Shown here one piece after another: positions 55,463 through 63,868 of a stretch of DNA of 64,000 nt; the first letter of the stretch is position 1; each line of letters opens with the position of its first letter. The notes under the pieces are model-generated. The model did not search any database. It saw only the letters and a program-made list of their open reading frames with translations, and was not told the origin of the DNA. The DNA is from Roseburia sp. 499 (lineage in GTDB: Bacteria; Bacillota; Clostridia; Lachnospirales; Lachnospiraceae), in assembly GCF_001940225.2 (NCBI RefSeq), contig NZ_CP135164.1, forward strand, positions 2,480,001-2,544,000, written 5' to 3'. Position numbers and translations under genes: made by a program.

Positions 55463-56009
55463 ATCTTAATCTTGTGGTTTCATATCGCTGCATCGTCCGC
55501 AGACAATTTTTCAACTCATCAAAACGCTTTTCTATTGGTCCGTCTTCTATTACAAGGTCTAGTACAACTGCCATATTGTTAATCATATGGTCTGTAATAC
55601 AGTCTGACATATCCAACAATATCTTGTATTTTGCTTCTATAGTATCTGCATCAAAAAACGCCATCATCTTTTCTTCCGGCGTCTTTGGCTCTTTCGCGTT
55701 CTGCTCTACCTGAAGCACTTTTTCTTGCTGTCCGTCACTTCGTTCTATTACTGCCGGAGACTTTTCTGCATCTTGTTGCTCCACCAACTTAAACCGATAC
55801 TTTTGCTCAACTTCCGGATACTTTTCTTTATCAACCAGACTTGTAAACATCTTTAATGGTCTTGCATAGGTCCGAAACTGCCCATACAACGCTTGATAAA
55901 TCACCAGTTCTTCACCTGTTTCCGAATGCTCTGCAACAGTTACAATTTGGTACATCTTGTTCTTAAAATGAAGATATAACTCTCCCGATTTTGGATTTCC
56001 CTGTGGCAT
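55461..56009 (-). CDS. DUF1653-domain protein with C-terminal extension
   Basis: A 182-residue protein. Residues 8-75 ('GELYLHFKNKMYQIVTVAEH...YQALYGQFRTYARPLKMF') match the small DUF1653 domain, whose function is unknown. About 100 further, charged residues follow, including a helical segment near the end ('EAKYKILLDMSDCITDHMIN'). It is last in a run with the hypothetical protein at 56034 and the PAP2 gene. Confidence 0.85.
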   Translation of the reverse strand: MPQGNPKSGELYLHFKNKMYQIVTVAEHSETGEELVIYQALYGQFRTYARPLKMFTSLVDKEKYPEVEQKYRFKLVEQQDAEKSPAVIERSDGQQEKVLQVEQNAKEPKTPEEKMMAFFDADTIEAKYKILLDMSDCITDHMINNMAVVLDLVIEDGPIEKRFDELKNCLRTMQRYETTRLR

Positions 56010-56033
56010 AAAACTTTTCCTCTTTTCTGTTCT

Positions 56034-56564
56034 TTATAATGTCATACTATTTATCATATCTAATCCTTCTGCGACAAAATCACGTTGAAAAGGAAGTTCT
56101 GTATCCACACCCTTTGCCATAAGGTCACTTACCGTTTTCATCACTTCGGACTCCTGCAGTACTTTGGGATTCTCAAATATCTTATTCATATCAACCTTAG
56201 CCAGCGCATCTGCTTGCTGCACAATCTGTGATTCGGTCTGACCTTTCCTTTCAGATGGCTGATATGCAGGCTTCGACTCTTCCATTTTCTTTGACGGCTG
56301 AGATACACGCTTTTCCTCAAAATCTTCCGCTACATTTGCAGAGGCTTTCGCCAAAATATCCGGCTGTTGCTTCGTTCCTGCATACTTGTTCTGAAGACGG
56401 CGTTTCAACTCCTCCTGATTTGCACTAGAAGAAGCAGGGTTCTGTGTTTTTTTCGGTGGTATATTGGGCTGATTCGGAACACCTGTCCGCCCCTTTTTCT
56501 GTCCCTTCTTTACACTTGATAAAATAAACACAAGAACGACAATCCATACTATAAATCCTGCCAT
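56034..56564 (-). CDS. Hypothetical protein with N-terminal membrane anchor
   Basis: I do not recognise a family. The 176-residue protein has one hydrophobic segment at residues 2-18, a basic stretch after it, then a long low-complexity, probably disordered region rich in Gln, Lys, Pro and Ser (20-120), and a C-terminal helical region ('QESEVMKTVSDLMAKGV'). The positive residues after the anchor place the bulk in the cytoplasm. It lies between PAP2 and DUF1653 genes with short gaps. Confidence 0.7.
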   Translation of the reverse strand: MAGFIVWIVVLVFILSSVKKGQKKGRTGVPNQPNIPPKKTQNPASSSANQEELKRRLQNKYAGTKQQPDILAKASANVAEDFEEKRVSQPSKKMEESKPAYQPSERKGQTESQIVQQADALAKVDMNKIFENPKVLQESEVMKTVSDLMAKGVDTELPFQRDFVAEGLDMINSMTL

Positions 56565-56588
56565 ACTTTCTCCCCTTTCCTTCTTTTG

Positions 56589-57116
56589 CTATTTTCCATT
56601 TCCCACAATTCTCAGGGAACACATTGCCGCAAACAATCCAATCAAAGCTCCGCAGATAACATCTGTCGGGTAATGAACACCCACATACAATCTGGACAGA
56701 CAGATAATAACTGCCAGCACAATTGCCGGAATGCCCATATATTTTGGAAGTTTTTTATACATTACATATCCTGCTGCAATAGAACAAGTCGAATGTCCGG
56801 ATGGAAAAGACCAGCTGCCTTCGGTAACCAAAGGTTGAAGCGCCGCTAGCACCTCATAGGGTCTTGGACGCATTACCAAATTCTTCAATAATAAATTGGT
56901 AATAACATAGCCAATTAGTAACGCTACTGCCATCGCTGTTCCCGTTTTTCTGTATCTCTTAAAGCAAAGTAACAATACCGCCAATAGAATCCAAACCATT
57001 CCGTTATTTGCAAGACCTGTAATAAAAACTACGATGGGACTCAACCACTCAAAGCGTAAAAACTCCTGAATAAACAGTAGAATCCTGCCGTCTGCATTTA
57101 AAATGTATTGTAACAC
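56589..57116 (-). CDS. PAP2-family phosphatase
   Basis: A 175-residue membrane protein with about five membrane segments and the three PAP2 acid-phosphatase motifs: K-x6-RP in 'KNLVMRPRP', 'PSGHSTCS' and 'RLYVGVHYPTDV'. It probably dephosphorylates a lipid phosphate such as undecaprenyl pyrophosphate or phosphatidic acid at the outer membrane face. The ktr genes lie directly upstream (35-base gap). Confidence 0.93.
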   Translation of the reverse strand: MLQYILNADGRILLFIQEFLRFEWLSPIVVFITGLANNGMVWILLAVLLLCFKRYRKTGTAMAVALLIGYVITNLLLKNLVMRPRPYEVLAALQPLVTEGSWSFPSGHSTCSIAAGYVMYKKLPKYMGIPAIVLAVIICLSRLYVGVHYPTDVICGALIGLFAAMCSLRIVGNGK

Positions 57117-57151
57117 CGCTATTATCTCCTTTGTCTTTTATTCCTTTCATT

Positions 57152-57799
57152 TTACAACTGCTTCAGAATTCGGTCAATATCTTCTTTTTTCCCTACTACC
57201 ATCAAATGTTCTTCTTTGGAAAAAATATGCTCCGGCGTAAACATAAGGCTTGTTTCATCTCCACGCTTGGTTCCAATAATGTTTACATTGTATTTTGCAC
57301 GAAAATCTACCTCTCGAATAGACTTTCCAATCCATTCCTGTAAAGGCTGTATCTCATAAATGGAATACTGTCCCAATTCCACATAATCATACACATGATT
57401 CATGCTGACTCTGGTTGCCATTCTTTTTGCAATATCGCGGTCTGGATATACTACTTCGTCAGCTCCATTCTTCAGCAAAAATTTTGCTTGAATATCACGA
57501 GTTGCCTTACTGATAACATATTTTGCTCCCATTTCTTTTAAAAGATTGGTTATCTCTAAACTGCTCTGGAAATTTGTTCCAATGCACACGAAACAAATAT
57601 CAAAATTGCTGACCCCAAAGCTTCTTAATACTTCTTCCTTGGTACAATCTCCTATCTTAGCACTGGTGACAATCGGGAGAATCTCTTCTAAATTCTCCTC
57701 CTTTTCATCCACCGCCATAACATCATTTCCGTTTTCTACAAGATCCTGGCATAAATGCTTTCCAAATCTTCCAATACCAATAACTAAAATTGATTTCAT
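57152..57799 (-). CDS. ktrA: Potassium uptake regulatory subunit (KtrA/TrkA type)
   Basis: A 215-residue cytoplasmic regulator of K+ uptake with one RCK_N domain (nucleotide loop 'ILVIGIGRFGKHLCQDL', acidic 'MAVDEKEEN') and one RCK_C domain from about 135. One N/C pair is the KtrA layout; TrkA has two. It binds ATP/ADP to gate the membrane subunit encoded 20 bases upstream. Confidence 0.92.
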   Translation of the reverse strand: MKSILVIGIGRFGKHLCQDLVENGNDVMAVDEKEENLEEILPIVTSAKIGDCTKEEVLRSFGVSNFDICFVCIGTNFQSSLEITNLLKEMGAKYVISKATRDIQAKFLLKNGADEVVYPDRDIAKRMATRVSMNHVYDYVELGQYSIYEIQPLQEWIGKSIREVDFRAKYNVNIIGTKRGDETSLMFTPEHIFSKEEHLMVVGKKEDIDRILKQL

Positions 57800-57819
57800 T
57801 TTTCTACTCCTTCTCTATT

Positions 57820-59151
57820 CTATCCAATTGTAATCTGTTCCACCGGAAGCCCTACCGGGTCAGTTTTCTTTCTTTCCGTAAATGCCAATGCAAATGACAT
57901 ACTTCCAATTCTTCCACAGTACATTAACAGTATCAGCATGTATTTTGATGCTATTGTAATATCTCTAGTAATTCCCGTACTAATTCCTACCGTGCCGATA
58001 GCCGAAAAGACTTCCATCATGACATCCGACAACGGAATTGTTTCTAATGCACTCATAACAGTAACACATATCGTTGCCAGCATGAGATTAATACAAAATA
58101 CGGTACTTGCCTTTTTTATCGCATCTTCATCTAATCTTCTTCCAAAAATATTTAATCCTCGTTTATTTCTTAAATTAGACCAAATATACAATAAAATCAC
58201 CAGCATTGTGGTAGTTTTTATTCCACCGGCTGTAGAGCCGGGACTTCCACCTATAAACATCAGAACTATGGTCAACATTCTGGTTGCTTCTGTATAAGCT
58301 CCGGTGTCTGTCGTATTAAAGCCTGCTGTTCTCGGTGTTACTGAACCGAAGATTGAGGAAAGCACCTGTCCCTTCGCATCCATACCAAGAAGCAGATTAT
58401 TGCGTTCAAAAAGATAAAAGCACAATGCTCCACCTAAAATTAGTATTGCCGTCATAGATAATACAATTTTGGTGTGCAGCATATATTTTTTTACATGCCA
58501 CTTATGCTTAGAAATATCATCCCAGACAATAAATCCGATACCACCTATAATAATCAATGCCATAATCACTAAGTTTATGAGGATATCATCATAATACATG
58601 GTAAGGGACGCATATGGTTCAAACTGTCCCATCAAATCAAACCCTGCATTACAAAAAGCGGAAATGGAATGGAAAATCCCATACCAGATTCCCTTCAGCC
58701 ACCCAAATCTTGGAATAAACCGAATCATCAAAAGCAGTGCACCGACTCCTTCGAATATAGCAGTATAACCAACAATTTTCTTTACCAGACGTACCGTACC
58801 GCTAATCTGAAGTGTATTGACACTTTCCTGAATCAAATTTCGTTCCTTTAGTCCAATCTTACGCTTTAGAAAGACAGAAAAGAACATACCGATGGTAATA
58901 AATCCAAGTCCACCAATCTGAATTAATCCTAAAATCACTACCTGTCCGAACAGTGTCCAATTTGTATATGTATCTACCACCACTAAACCAGTCACGCATG
59001 TACTACTAGTTGCTGTAAAAAATGCATTTAAAAACCCTGTAGAATGCCCATCTCTGGATGCTATGGGCAACATCAGCAACAGGGTTCCCACTGCTATAAT
59101 CAAGAAAAATCCTAGCGCAATGGTCTGCACTTTACTTAGACGTTTCATCAT
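57820..59151 (-). CDS. ktrB: Potassium uptake membrane subunit (KtrB/TrkH type)
   Basis: A 443-residue channel-like protein made of four M1-P-M2 repeats. Filter-like segments include 'TSSTCVTGLVVVD', 'SAFCNAGFDLMGQ', 'PRTAGFNTTD' and 'SAIGTVGISTG', each with the conserved glycine. It works with KtrA as a K+/Na+-coupled uptake system. ATG 59151 is preceded by AAGGAG; the longer frame to 59181 lacks support. Transcription likely starts at the promoter at 59191-59219. Confidence 0.93.
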   Translation of the reverse strand: MMKRLSKVQTIALGFFLIIAVGTLLLMLPIASRDGHSTGFLNAFFTATSSTCVTGLVVVDTYTNWTLFGQVVILGLIQIGGLGFITIGMFFSVFLKRKIGLKERNLIQESVNTLQISGTVRLVKKIVGYTAIFEGVGALLLMIRFIPRFGWLKGIWYGIFHSISAFCNAGFDLMGQFEPYASLTMYYDDILINLVIMALIIIGGIGFIVWDDISKHKWHVKKYMLHTKIVLSMTAILILGGALCFYLFERNNLLLGMDAKGQVLSSIFGSVTPRTAGFNTTDTGAYTEATRMLTIVLMFIGGSPGSTAGGIKTTTMLVILLYIWSNLRNKRGLNIFGRRLDEDAIKKASTVFCINLMLATICVTVMSALETIPLSDVMMEVFSAIGTVGISTGITRDITIASKYMLILLMYCGRIGSMSFALAFTERKKTDPVGLPVEQITIG

Positions 59152-59190
59152 TTCCCTTATCTCCTTATTTTCTTTACGCATTCTTTGGCT

Positions 59191-59219
59191 ATTATACTAA
59201 ACTACTTCAAAAGTGTAAA
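59191..59219 (-). promoter_or_regulatory. ktr operon promoter
   Basis: TTTACA (59214-59219), 17 bases, TATAAT (59191-59196) on the minus strand. Confidence 0.7.
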
Positions 59220-59225
59220 GGAAAT

Positions 59226-59399
59226 ATGACGTTAAAAACCTCACAGCTCCCATTTCTTTGTCATATATTAAAAGAAAAAAGGATCATTTCCATGAGGTTA
59301 AGTTCCACACCGACTTTTCTGATAAACACTTTCATGAATCTCAATCTACAACATTGATTGACAGTCCTATTGACTTTAAATACAAATAATTTTGAGTTT
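59226..59399 (+). pseudogene. Possible remnant of a coding sequence
   Basis: The 59220-59429 gap has no intact gene. One plus-strand frame stays open for about 57 codons, with peptide-like composition ('HEVKFHTDFSDKHFHESQS') and a TAA near 59388, but it has no start codon or ribosome-binding site. It may be a degraded C-terminus of a lost gene or chance. I do not recognise a family. Confidence 0.2.
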
Positions 59400-59429
59400 T
59401 TCTCGAAAATAGAATAGAGTTTAGAGTAA

Positions 59430-59476
59430 AATCAAGGGGTGTTGCATCAAACATACTTAATGCAACACCCCTTGAT
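59430..59476. terminator. Strong terminator after the Bce-like permease gene
   Basis: A 17-base perfect stem, ATCAAGGGGTGTTGCAT with its complement, with T's following on the minus strand. Confidence 0.88.
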
Positions 59477-59488
59477 ATATAAGATTAC

Positions 59489-61480
59489 TTACACCATCTC
59501 CATACGAATCGTCTCTATCAGATTCTGTTTTTTTAATTTTCTGAGAGAACAAAAAGTTATCAATGTAATAAGTCCAAATATTGCTACGACACTAAGTAGC
59601 ACAATTCCCCAAGGTACGCTATAGAGCACCGGAAACATTTTACGTAAGGACAGATTAATCAGCCATGGAATAAGTATTCCCAATGGTACGCCTCTTAATG
59701 TTGCCTTCAAAGTACAAATAACACTCTCTGAAAAAAGCATTCTCCATAATCCACCAGATGTCATTCCTACCGTTTTAAGCACTGCAAATTCTCTTGCTCT
59801 TGTTAATACATTTGTCGAAAGAGTAGTTATAACACTAACAATTCCAATCAAAAGCAATAAAGCAACAAAACAATATAGAATAACTTCTGCAATAACAATG
59901 GCTATGTTCAAAATCTTTGTCATTATATCCATTCTACAGATTCGAACTGAAAATCCTTCCTCTGCGTAAGAATCATCTGATGTGGTTGGAAAGAACTCAT
60001 CTGAAACCTTTCTGGCATACTCCATATAATCTGCCTCATCCTCCGGGTCACAAAACCAATCATAATACCTTGCCTCCATGTTCGGCACAAGGATTCGTAA
60101 TGGGTCATTGTTTATCCCAATCATTCCCGGCAACATTTCTTCTTTTGTAAGAACTCCTTGGATTTTCATTTCAGATGCTTTGCTATTTGCCTTTCTTAAC
60201 TCCACTGAACTCAAATCTTCAAACGGCTCTAATTCTTTCATCCGACCATTATCATTATATTTATAGTAGTTTAGAAGAATGTTACTTCCCACCGGTACCC
60301 CAGCTGTTTTGCATAACTTTTCATAATGATATTGATCCACGCATACCAATTCAATTTTTATGGTATATTGATTGTTCTCATCTGGTTCAATCGCCTTTTT
60401 CATTTCATCAGAAAGTTTGCTTTCATCTAAAATAGCATAACTCGTTCCATTATCTACTCCTACTCCTGTAATCTCTAGATTTTCATCATATTCCCTTAAT
60501 TTTTCTGCAACCTTCTCTGCCAAAACATTATCAATTGGTTTATTGTAAACATCCAATTCCATTCCAGATGCATCATCAGTTACTTTCTCATGACTAGAAC
60601 AATAATCTACCATGACATCTTCCGTTCCGGGATCCATAAAACTTTCTATTCCTTTTGCCTGGATAGCCAGACTGCTCGTGCTTAGTATCAGCATAATTCC
60701 AATTGAAAGTGCACGAATCGTTGGCAAGTAGCTCTGACTACTTCTCTTCAAATTCCTATTTGCAAGTAATCCTTCAAATCCAAAGATTTTTTTAACAAGT
60801 TTACCTTCCCTTACCTTTTTTTCTTGTACTTTAATCTCGCCTAATCCCTTTATGCAGGCTAAAGCAGTTATTTTCCCTGCCTTTTTTGCAGGTCTGTATG
60901 CTGAGTAAATCACTGTAATAAACGAAAAGACAGATGCAAAAACAAATGTAAATGGCGTTACAACAAATTTTAATGAAATGCTGACAGGGCGCATAATAAT
61001 ACTTTGCTGCAACTGATTCATATCCTCGATATATTGCCCTGCTATAAAAACACCGATATATCCCACTGCTACTCCAAGTATGAGCCCCAACGGAATACCA
61101 ATGATACTCAACCAGATACTCTCATAAACTACCGTTCCCCTTATCTGTTTTGTTGTTCCTCCTACACACTTTAAAACACCGAACTCCTTCATTCTTTGGT
61201 TGGCACTGATTCTGAAAACATTGGAAATCACAGTTACAGACATAAAAAAAATCAGCAATCCAAAAATTAATACCGGAATCATAAGCATTGCTTTATACGC
61301 GCCACCATAAGTACCATAGTTTTCACCCAGAAAATCTTTTAACATACCATTTCCACTTGAAACAAAGCATGATATTGCAGTCATTAATGCTGTTGAAATT
61401 GAAATTGCAACTATCGCTCCCAATGTTCTGCGACGATTTTCTTTCACCTGACTTAATGCTAATTTTGCTGTAATCTTCAT
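59489..61480 (-). CDS. ABC transporter permease, FtsX/BceB-like
   Basis: A 663-residue permease with two FtsX-type membrane blocks: about residues 15-200 and 515-650 ('FAVLKTVGMTSGGLWRML' is the family coupling loop). A large external domain of about 240 residues (roughly 280-520) separates them. This is the BceAB/VraFG-like layout of transporters that sense and resist cell-wall-targeting peptides, and also resembles MacB-type exporters. It overlaps the ATPase stop by one base. The two-component genes upstream fit the peptide-sensing module. Confidence 0.88.
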   Translation of the reverse strand: MKITAKLALSQVKENRRRTLGAIVAISISTALMTAISCFVSSGNGMLKDFLGENYGTYGGAYKAMLMIPVLIFGLLIFFMSVTVISNVFRISANQRMKEFGVLKCVGGTTKQIRGTVVYESIWLSIIGIPLGLILGVAVGYIGVFIAGQYIEDMNQLQQSIIMRPVSISLKFVVTPFTFVFASVFSFITVIYSAYRPAKKAGKITALACIKGLGEIKVQEKKVREGKLVKKIFGFEGLLANRNLKRSSQSYLPTIRALSIGIMLILSTSSLAIQAKGIESFMDPGTEDVMVDYCSSHEKVTDDASGMELDVYNKPIDNVLAEKVAEKLREYDENLEITGVGVDNGTSYAILDESKLSDEMKKAIEPDENNQYTIKIELVCVDQYHYEKLCKTAGVPVGSNILLNYYKYNDNGRMKELEPFEDLSSVELRKANSKASEMKIQGVLTKEEMLPGMIGINNDPLRILVPNMEARYYDWFCDPEDEADYMEYARKVSDEFFPTTSDDSYAEEGFSVRICRMDIMTKILNIAIVIAEVILYCFVALLLLIGIVSVITTLSTNVLTRAREFAVLKTVGMTSGGLWRMLFSESVICTLKATLRGVPLGILIPWLINLSLRKMFPVLYSVPWGIVLLSVVAIFGLITLITFCSLRKLKKQNLIETIRMEMV

Positions 61481-62160
61481 TACTTCATCACCTCGTCACT
61501 AATAATACTTCCATCCCCGATGGTGATAATACGATCCGCCTGCAACGCAACTTTTTCATCATGCGTGATAAGCAATATAGTCTGATTATATTTCTGGTTT
61601 GATAATTTGAATAATTCCATTATCTCCTGACTTGTTTTACTGTCAAGATTTCCTGTTGGTTCATCTGCTAAAATGAAAGCCGGATCATTAATGAGCGCCC
61701 TTCCAATGGACACCCTCTGCTGCTGACCTCCTGACATTTGTCCGGGCAAATGCTTTGCTCTTTTCTCAAGCTTTAGCATCGTAAGAATTTCCTTAAGCTT
61801 TTGTTTGTTTTCCTTTCGATTATCAAGAAACCATGGAAGCATAATATTTTCCTCTGCAGTAAGAGTTGGAATCAAGTTATAAAACTGATATACCATTCCA
61901 ATATTTCTTCTTCGAAAAATTGAAAGATTATCCTCGTCCATTTTTGAAATTTCTTTTCCATCAATAATAACAGAGCCGGAGGTCGGATGATCTATACCTC
62001 CAATCATGTTCATTAAAGTTGATTTTCCTGAGCCGGAGGCGCCTATAATCGCAACAAATTCTCCCTTTTCAACTGAAAAAGAGACATGGTTCACCGCGAC
62101 TACTTCAGATTCGCCTTCTCCATATCTCTTTGTTAAATCACATACTTCTAATACAGCCAT
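61480..62160 (-). CDS. ABC transporter ATP-binding protein (BceA/LolD-like)
   Basis: A 226-residue ATPase with Walker A 'GASGSGKSTL', signature 'MSGGQQQRVSIGRAL', Walker B 'FILADEPTGNLD' and switch His in 'LLITHDEKV'. It powers the adjacent permease. Its ATG is preceded by AAAGGAGA. An 88-base gap with a -10 box and phased TGAC/GTCA repeats separates it from the kinase, so it probably has its own, regulated promoter. Confidence 0.93.
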   Translation of the reverse strand: MAVLEVCDLTKRYGEGESEVVAVNHVSFSVEKGEFVAIIGASGSGKSTLMNMIGGIDHPTSGSVIIDGKEISKMDEDNLSIFRRRNIGMVYQFYNLIPTLTAEENIMLPWFLDNRKENKQKLKEILTMLKLEKRAKHLPGQMSGGQQQRVSIGRALINDPAFILADEPTGNLDSKTSQEIMELFKLSNQKYNQTILLITHDEKVALQADRIITIGDGSIISDEVMK

Positions 62161-62193
62161 TTTTGTTCTCCTTTCTTTTTCTACTTTAAGAAT

Positions 62194-62241
62194 ACTATAT
62201 CAAAATGACTGTTCAGTGACTTTTGAGGATTTAATTGTGAC
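62194..62241 (-). promoter_or_regulatory. Candidate regulated promoter of the Bce-like transporter
   Basis: On the minus strand, TATAGT (62194-62199) lacks a good -35 box. Three GTCA repeats lie upstream (at plus-strand TGAC 62206, 62217 and 62238), spaced 11 and 21 bases, that is one and two helical turns. Phased direct repeats are the usual binding pattern of OmpR-family regulators such as the one encoded at 63063. Confidence 0.45.
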
Positions 62242-62248
62242 AATTTAT

Positions 62249-63073
62249 TCACTTATAAAATTTCATAGTAAAGGTTGCACCTTTTCCATTCCCTCCAAAA
62301 TCCACATCAATATCACCACCCTGTCCTCTCATGATTGATAACGCAAGTGGCATTCCTATCCCAAAGCCATTTTCATTTGTTGAATATTCAAATCGTTTAA
62401 ACAATGCAGCATACTGTTCCATTTTCATTCCCGTTCCACTGTCTGTAACAGAAATCCATTCATAGATAGGATTATCACCACAATCAATCATAATTTTGCC
62501 GTCACTTGGAGAATGCTCTACTGCATTTTTCAAAATGTTGGTAAAAGCTTCTTCTGTCCATTTTCTGTCACAAAAAATTTCAAAATCATTTGCTATTTCC
62601 AAGGACTGATGATTAATGTCTAGCAATATTTCAACGGAAGGAAGAATAGACTGTATCATATCAGATACTTTCACTTTCTTTTTACAAAACTCAACCGCCT
62701 TAGCATCAAGCTTTGCCATTTTCAGTAATGTTGAAACCAGCCACTCCATTTTTGAAAGCGAAAATTTAATATTATGAATAAATTCTGCTTGTTTTTCCGG
62801 CTCAGCATCCTCCAAAAGATCTGCCATAATCATCATAGATGTAACAGGCGTCTTTAGTTGATGAGAAATATCTGCCATATATTCAGCAAGTGTATCACGT
62901 TCCGCTTCACTTTTCGCCAACTGCTCATCCTTCTTATCCGCCAATGCATATATATCATTCTTTAAAATGCTGAAAGGTCCTTCTTTATTATCTCTTATAT
63001 CTTTTTTCTCACCATTTGAATATCCTCTGACCGCATCAGACAGAATTTCTATATCCTTCCTGCTAATCCACAC
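62249..63073 (-). CDS. Sensor histidine kinase without membrane segments
   Basis: A 274-residue kinase. A short helical linker (1-60) precedes the HisKA motif 'MADISHQLKTPVTSMMIMAD' and an ATPase domain with 'NILKNAVEHS', 'DSGTGM' and 'GFGIGMPLAL'. No hydrophobic segment is found, unlike the two-segment BceS kinases usually linked to such transporters. The likely start is GTG 63073, which overlaps the regulator stop by 11 bases and has AGGGGG upstream. It probably phosphorylates the adjacent regulator and takes its signal through a partner protein, perhaps the transporter. Confidence 0.9.
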   Translation of the reverse strand: MWISRKDIEILSDAVRGYSNGEKKDIRDNKEGPFSILKNDIYALADKKDEQLAKSEAERDTLAEYMADISHQLKTPVTSMMIMADLLEDAEPEKQAEFIHNIKFSLSKMEWLVSTLLKMAKLDAKAVEFCKKKVKVSDMIQSILPSVEILLDINHQSLEIANDFEIFCDRKWTEEAFTNILKNAVEHSPSDGKIMIDCGDNPIYEWISVTDSGTGMKMEQYAALFKRFEYSTNENGFGIGMPLALSIMRGQGGDIDVDFGGNGKGATFTMKFYK

Positions 63074-63719
63074 GATATCCTATCCCCCTGACTGTCTCGA
63101 TATTTACTGCGTCACCAAGTTTTTCTCTGAGACGTTTAATATATACGGTAAGAGTATTATCTTCCACAAAATTTCCATCTATATCCCAAATGTGCTCAAG
63201 AATTTGCGACCGGGTTAGCAGTTTTGATTTATTCTTAGCAAAAATAAGTAGCAATCTATATTCAAGTGCTGTTAATTCCAGCAACTTTTCTCCTATAAAC
63301 ACTTTTCCTGAAGTAATATTGATATTTACATTACCAAGCTCAATTATTTCTTGATTTACCCCGTTTTGTTTATTAATGGTTCTCTTGACACGAGCCAATA
63401 ATTCTCGAATTCGAAATGGCTTAACTACATAATCATCTACTCCTTCATCAAAGGCTCGAACAATTTTTGACTCATCATCTACTATTGTAAGAAAAATGAC
63501 CGGCGTATTCTTTTCCTTTAGGCATGCACATACATCAAACCCTGTCCCATCCGGTAATTGCATATCCAAAATACCCAAATCAAATTTTGTATTCTTAACC
63601 GTAGTTATTGCATCCTTCACAGTACTTAAATGCACTACTTCATATCCTTCATTATCCAATGCATATACAAGACCCGATGCAATCATAACATCATCTTCCA
63701 GCAGCATTATTTTCTTCAC
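63063..63719 (-). CDS. OmpR-family response regulator
   Basis: A 218-residue regulator. The receiver domain has 'LLEDDVMI', phosphoacceptor Asp in 'LGILDMQLPDG' and Lys in 'DYVVKPFRIREL'. The winged-helix domain (125-218) has 'LTALEYRLLLIFAKN' and 'TVYIKRLREKLGD'. The start is GTG 63719 with GAGGAGG upstream. First in an operon with the kinase; it probably activates the Bce-like transporter genes. Confidence 0.94.
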   Translation of the reverse strand: MKKIMLLEDDVMIASGLVYALDNEGYEVVHLSTVKDAITTVKNTKFDLGILDMQLPDGTGFDVCACLKEKNTPVIFLTIVDDESKIVRAFDEGVDDYVVKPFRIRELLARVKRTINKQNGVNQEIIELGNVNINITSGKVFIGEKLLELTALEYRLLLIFAKNKSKLLTRSQILEHIWDIDGNFVEDNTLTVYIKRLREKLGDAVNIETVRGIGYRVD

Positions 63720-63826
63720 GTCTTGTCCTCCTCATTTTCCTTCGTATATTTCATGATATATATCCTCCACCAAATTCAAGTTTATTATTTGGATTATACC
63801 ATGACTATAGAAATAAAAAAAGAATA

Positions 63827-63860
63827 AGAGCCTTTTGAAAAACTTCAAAAGACTCTCAAT
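63827..63860 (-). terminator. Terminator of the gene at the right edge
   Basis: AAGAGCCTTTTGAA with TTCAAAAGACTCTC (one mismatch), followed on the minus strand by a long T-rich run. The interval 63720-63826 holds only the leader of the two-component operon. Confidence 0.75.
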
Positions 63861-63868
63861 TTTGCAAA

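Noticed and set aside
59439-59624. Plus-strand reading frame across the permease terminator
   Set aside because: It runs through a perfect terminator stem and the end of the permease gene, with no ribosome-binding site.
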